DNA of 64,000 nucleotides from Candidatus Krumholzibacteriota bacterium (GTDB taxonomy: Bacteria; Krumholzibacteriota; Krumholzibacteriia; Krumholzibacteriales; WJIX01), in the NCBI GenBank assembly GCA_034520215.1, contig JAXHNR010000002.1, positions 532,642 to 596,641 of the forward strand, written 5' to 3'. A program made the position numbers and the translations under genes. Below, one piece after another: positions 60,574-64,000 of this stretch. Each line of letters opens with the position of its first letter. Position 1 is the first letter of the stretch. Under the pieces are notes generated by a model. The model made no database searches, had not been told where the DNA came from, and was given only the letters and a program-made list of their open reading frames with translations.

Positions 60574-61710
60574 ATGTTCAAAAGAAGCCTACGCATCTTT
60601 GAGCTATGGGGCATTCCGGTGGAAATTCATATAAGCTGGCTTCTTGTCTTCATACTTGTAACATGGAGCTTTGCCACCGGTGTTTATCCCGAGTCTTATG
60701 GTGGCACTTTCTCCTCCACTCAGTTATGGATCATGTCTTTTCTGACGGCTGTTCTTTTATTCCTGTCGATACTTCTTCATGAGTTCAGTCATTCTGTTGT
60801 TGCTGTCCGAAATGGTCTTCCTATCGGAAAAATCACATTATTTATGTTCGGAGGAGTAGCTCAGATGCGCCGTGAGGTTGAAAGTCCTTCCGTGGAACTT
60901 AAGATGGCCTCAGCGGGACCCGCGATGACCCTTGTGCTGATAGGTGTTTATTACTTGCTGGGCGTAATTTTCAGATCTTTCGACACCCTTTTTGTGTTGT
61001 TCAGTTCTCTCGCGTTTATAAACGGAGCGATTCTTGTTTTCAATATGATTCCGGGATTTCCACTTGACGGCGGAAGAATACTGAGGGCGGTTATCTGGCG
61101 TAAGACTGGCAATCTCCTCAGAGCAACAAAAACAGCCAGCCGGATTGGAAAGGGTTTCGCCTTTTTCCTGATCGGCATGGGCATTATCAGTTTTCTGGTT
61201 AAGGGTAATCTTATAGACGGTATCTGGCTGATGATAATCGGCGCTTTTCTAAGACAAGCCGCCGAAAGAAGCTACAAAGCCGTTATTTACCGGGAGGTCA
61301 TGAATAGGTTTCAGGTTTCAGATATAGTAAGAAATGATGTTGTGACCGTTGGATTGTCAGTTGATCTGAAGACGCTTGTCGAGGATTATTTCAAGAAGTA
61401 CCCCTTTCTCTCTTTTCCCGTCGTGGAAGATGGAGTTCTAGAGGGAATAATAAGACTCGATGATGTTAAGAAGGTTGACAGCGGCAGGTGGCCTGAAATG
61501 AAGACGGCGGATTTAGTAAACAGGAATATTTCAGATTACGCGATCCGGGCTTTTGATAACGCCGGGAAACTTCTCCGTTTTATACAAGAGGGAAAGTACG
61601 ATTCTTTTCCGGTAATCGATGATTACGGAAGATTTACCGGCATTGTAACGAGGAGTGATTTCGAAGAAGCGGTGAGAGTTATGACTTCTCTTAGAAATTT
61701 GCCGGGTTAG
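60574..61710 (+). CDS. Site-2-protease-family (M50) membrane metalloprotease with CBS pair
   Basis: 378 residues. Six or so TM helices (~1-225); zinc motif LLHEFSHSVVAVRNG (HExxH) and NMIPGFPLDGGRILRAV (third ligand Asp). The C-terminal ~245-375 contains two CBS domains (DIVRNDVVTVGLSV..., DYAIRAFDNAGKLL...), which often bind adenosine nucleotides and would tune activity. Not RseP-like, since no PDZ domain. AGAAAGGGAG precedes the ATG. Close behind panD (31 bases). Confidence 0.9.
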   Translation: MFKRSLRIFELWGIPVEIHISWLLVFILVTWSFATGVYPESYGGTFSSTQLWIMSFLTAVLLFLSILLHEFSHSVVAVRNGLPIGKITLFMFGGVAQMRREVESPSVELKMASAGPAMTLVLIGVYYLLGVIFRSFDTLFVLFSSLAFINGAILVFNMIPGFPLDGGRILRAVIWRKTGNLLRATKTASRIGKGFAFFLIGMGIISFLVKGNLIDGIWLMIIGAFLRQAAERSYKAVIYREVMNRFQVSDIVRNDVVTVGLSVDLKTLVEDYFKKYPFLSFPVVEDGVLEGIIRLDDVKKVDSGRWPEMKTADLVNRNISDYAIRAFDNAGKLLRFIQEGKYDSFPVIDDYGRFTGIVTRSDFEEAVRVMTSLRNLPG

Positions 61711-61833
61711 TATCAATAAAGCTATATCACCCCTGAATCGGCGTAGTTTTCTATTGAGCTTAGAACTTAGGGGGCGCAGCCGATTTGACAGCAGGGCGTC
61801 TCTTGGCTGTCAGGTAACTAAATTTACTGAAGG

Positions 61834-62469
61834 TTATGATCTTTTCTGTTCTCGAAGTCTGTCTATTTCGCTTATCTGTTCGCGGGTGAGTCTGCTGGCG
61901 CCTCCAAGCAGTTCCGTGAACAAGGTCGTTCGAGCCGCCGCTTCAAGCGCTTCGATTTTACTAAAGGCGTCTTGAAGGGTCTGCCCAAGACAGACAGGTC
62001 CGTGATTCTTTATCATTATTACATCCCTGTTTGCCGCGGCTTCGAAGACCTCCCCGGCTAATTTTTCGGACCCCATAAGAGCATAAGGCACATTGGCTAT
62101 TTGTCCCAGTATAAATCGTGATTCACCTGTGAGATTGGTTTTTATCTCTATGTTGGATGCTGACAGGATGGTTGCCCAAGGGGGATGAGCGTGTATAACG
62201 GCTTTGATATCATCGCGTCGTTTATAGATTTTAAGATGAAGGGAGGTTTCCATACTGGGTGTAAGGTCACCGGAAAGATTTCTGCCGTCATTTGAAACTT
62301 CACAAATACTCGCGGCTGTGACCCTTCCCTTGTCGAGCCCCGATGGAGTAACAAGGATCGAGTTTGCGCCGTTTCTCAGACTGATATTTCCTCCTAGCGC
62401 CGTTGTAAGTCCGCGCGCGTAGAGGCGGTTCATAAAGTAGGCGATTTCTTCTTTTTTCCCTGATGACAT
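61834..62469 (-). CDS. Class II aldolase/adducin-family sugar-phosphate enzyme
   Basis: 211 residues. Zinc His in VIHAHPPWAT and MIKNHGPVCLG, phosphate-binding TALGGNISLRNG, VTPSGLDKGR. Fits L-fuculose-phosphate aldolase, ribulose-5-phosphate epimerase or MtnB-type dehydratase; the exact substrate is not separable by eye. Single gene, opposite to neighbours. Confidence 0.85.
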   Translation of the reverse strand: MSSGKKEEIAYFMNRLYARGLTTALGGNISLRNGANSILVTPSGLDKGRVTAASICEVSNDGRNLSGDLTPSMETSLHLKIYKRRDDIKAVIHAHPPWATILSASNIEIKTNLTGESRFILGQIANVPYALMGSEKLAGEVFEAAANRDVIMIKNHGPVCLGQTLQDAFSKIEALEAAARTTLFTELLGGASRLTREQISEIDRLREQKRS

Positions 62470-62596
62470 GGTATTTGCCTGTTTAAAATTGTCGTTCTAT
62501 CTGTTATTCTTCATTACTATCATATAAATTAACAGAATAAAAGGAAATATAAAACGGTTCCGAGTGATTGAATCTTACTTGGGGAGGGGTATTGAT

Positions 62597-63742
62597 ATGA
62601 AATATCTGGTGATTACAACATGTCTCTTAATGTTGATGATATCGACGTCTGTTTCTTCGTTTGGAAAAAATAAGTCTATAGAAGAGACGAGGTGTCCCAT
62701 GGATACTGTCGGGTATGCTGTTACACCTTCACAGACCGTGGCTGTTATAAATTTATGTGATTCCCTTGAAAACGCTCGATGTTTGGAGAATGAACGTTTA
62801 CATCCCGTAATGTCCAAAAGGGAGTTGATCGCCGCGGTCTGCCCGCATGACGATTATCTGTATGCCGCTCCCGTTTATTTTCACGTGATGAGAGAAATTA
62901 CAGCCCCTGTGATTTTAATGATTGGCGTTTCTCACCGTGCCAGACATATGGGGATAGAGGGGAAATTGATTTTTGATGATTTTAAAACCTGGAAAGGTCC
63001 CTATGGAAAAGTAAAGGTTTCCAGTCTCAGGGATGATATTATTGAGGCTCTTCCGCCGGAAATTGTTATTGTTGACGGCGATATTCACGCGGAGGAACAT
63101 TCTCTTGAGGCTTTTCTGCCCTTCCTGCAGTATCCGGGATTCCCTGACAGAAATAAAGCCCTGGAGAGGAGAAATTATTCTTTTCCGAGGATTATTCCCA
63201 TTCTTGTTACCAGATTTAAGGGGGAATCGCAGGGGAAAGCAGCCGGCAGGCTCGCCTCAGTTCTGAAAAAAGAGATGGAAGAGAGGGGTTGGATTCTGGG
63301 AGAAGACCTGCAGATTCTTATTTCAGCCGATTGCGTGCACTATGGAGATAAAAAATGGGGCGGGCGCAATTTCGCGCCTTTCGGAACGGATGACCAAGGG
63401 TATGAGAAGGCCTTAAAACAGGAAATGAAGGTAATAGATTCATCTTTAACGGGTGTAATAGATGATAAAAGGATAAATCGATTCAGATCTCTGGTTGAGA
63501 GGGATGACCCTGAGTTCCCCTATAAAATCCCGTGGTGCGGGGTTTATTCGATTCCTTTCGGTTTGAGTACCGCCCGCAGGTTGTGTGAACTTGTAGGCCG
63601 TGAACCCCCGGAGGGGTTTTTGCTGAAATATCAGACCAGCCTGGAACCTGGAAGGATCAACCCTGAACCTGACGGACTTGGAGTAACAAACATTAATACA
63701 CTTCATCATTGGGTTGGATACGCGGCTGTGGGTTACTGGTAA
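62597..63742 (+). CDS. Exported MEMO-family (AmmeMemoRadiSam system B) protein
   Basis: 381 residues from ATG 62597 (GGGGAGGGG before it). Unusually has an N-terminal signal peptide (MKYLVITTCLLMLMISTSVSSF). The MEMO domain follows: VCPHDDYLYAAPVYFHVM (His/Asp metal ligands), LMIGVSHRAR, VDGDIHAEEHSLEAFLPFLQY, LISADCVHYGDKKWGG. MEMO proteins normally are cytosolic partners of a radical SAM enzyme and an AMMECR1 protein, neither of which is adjacent here. Role unknown; export is the unusual point. Confidence 0.8.
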   Translation: MKYLVITTCLLMLMISTSVSSFGKNKSIEETRCPMDTVGYAVTPSQTVAVINLCDSLENARCLENERLHPVMSKRELIAAVCPHDDYLYAAPVYFHVMREITAPVILMIGVSHRARHMGIEGKLIFDDFKTWKGPYGKVKVSSLRDDIIEALPPEIVIVDGDIHAEEHSLEAFLPFLQYPGFPDRNKALERRNYSFPRIIPILVTRFKGESQGKAAGRLASVLKKEMEERGWILGEDLQILISADCVHYGDKKWGGRNFAPFGTDDQGYEKALKQEMKVIDSSLTGVIDDKRINRFRSLVERDDPEFPYKIPWCGVYSIPFGLSTARRLCELVGREPPEGFLLKYQTSLEPGRINPEPDGLGVTNINTLHHWVGYAAVGYW

Positions 63743-63748
63743 AGTATG

Positions 63749-64000
63749 TCAGCCGGGGAATAATTCTATTACATCACCCTGATTAGAATGGGTTTCGGAC
63801 AGTGTGTTTGGAGGAAGCTCAATCGCGCCGATAGCACCGTCGGCTGATTCCGTGAAACAGCCCGGGGGGAAGTTTCTCAATATCCTTATTATTCTTCTGT
63901 TTTTATCGATAAAAATTATATCTACCGGTTTTTTCATTCCTACGGTATAGATTCCGCTGCATTGATGCAGCCACAACGCGCATCCCGTTGGTATTCCGTA
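63749..64000 (-). CDS. DUF192-family protein, C-terminal part (cut by window edge)
   Basis: Reading leftward from the window edge: CALWLHQCSGIYTVGMKKPVD then IIFIDKNRRI and a C-terminus ending VIELFPG. The HxCxxIYTxGMKxPxDIxFID pattern is the DUF192 core (small periplasmic or cytosolic fold of unknown function). The N-terminus lies beyond position 64000. Confidence 0.75.
   Translation of the reverse strand, partial: YGIPTGCALWLHQCSGIYTVGMKKPVDIIFIDKNRRIIRILRNFPPGCFTESADGAIGAIELPPNTLSETHSNQGDVIELFPG

Noticed and set aside
1-64000. tRNA, rRNA genes and CRISPR arrays
   Set aside because: No T-arm-like GGTTCGAATCC patterns, rRNA stretches or regularly spaced repeats were found in a full read-through.

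Overview
The window looks like a chromosomal contig from an uncultured, probably anaerobic Gram-negative bacterium of the FCB superphylum (Krumholzibacteriota/Eisenbacteria/Zixibacteria-like). Evidence: several secreted proteins end in the FCB-type 'NPFNPSTTI' sorting/FlgD-like C-terminal domain (7489-8283, 28616-30976), outer-membrane barrels and lipoproteins are common, and there is a full tungsten/molybdenum cofactor economy. The phylum call is inference from protein style; no rRNA or tRNA gene was seen.

Layout. 1-8.3 kb: paralogous secreted proteins, ArfB ribosome rescue, a C69 dipeptidase and SppA. 8.6-16.4 kb: gamma-glutamyltransferase, a PAS/sigma-54 activator controlling a NifX-DUF5320-Mrp group, a PLP trans-sulfuration enzyme and a methyltransferase. 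16.5-21.5 kb: FHA protein and a PNAG-type exopolysaccharide cluster (PgaD-, PgaC-, PgaA- and PgaB-like). 21.6-28.4 kb: an accessory island with a GC-rich hybrid histidine kinase, an IS110/IS1111-family element, and a decayed integron. The integron has an integrase relic with a large internal deletion, an attI-like core, two cassettes (class III cyclase-like protein and membrane HEPN-like protein), one intact attC and one attC cut by the IS.

28.6-33 kb: gingipain-like protease, radical SAM protein and a DUF2914 gene with a Fur-like operator. 32.9-38.9 kb: a four-gene tungsten-enzyme operon in which an aldehyde:ferredoxin oxidoreductase (AOR) is split over two polypeptides, each fused to Nuo/Hyd-type electron-transfer modules, followed by ThiF- and ThiS/MoaD-like genes. 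39.3-48.5 kb: two NifX-like proteins, a sirtuin, a WtpABC-type oxyanion transporter with a ModE-like box and ModE-like regulator, and moeA, moaA, moaC, MOSC and mogA, which would supply the pterin cofactor for the AOR. 48.5-64 kb: arsenate reductase-like protein, AsmA-like protein, lipoprotein, aminopeptidase, a PurF homologue without Cys1, PAP2 phosphatase, an adenylate-forming enzyme fused to a PanD-like domain next to a separate PanD, an M50 protease, a class II aldolase, a MEMO-family protein and a partial DUF192 protein.

Three copies (394-675, 49094-49401, 56030-56338) of a structured ~300-bp MITE-like element lie between genes; two have direct repeats of 10-11 bp at their ends. The items most likely to be new are the split AOR-Nuo enzyme with a degraded flavin/NADH module, the PanD pair with complementary active-site losses, the decayed integron with signalling/HEPN cassettes, and the structured MITE family.
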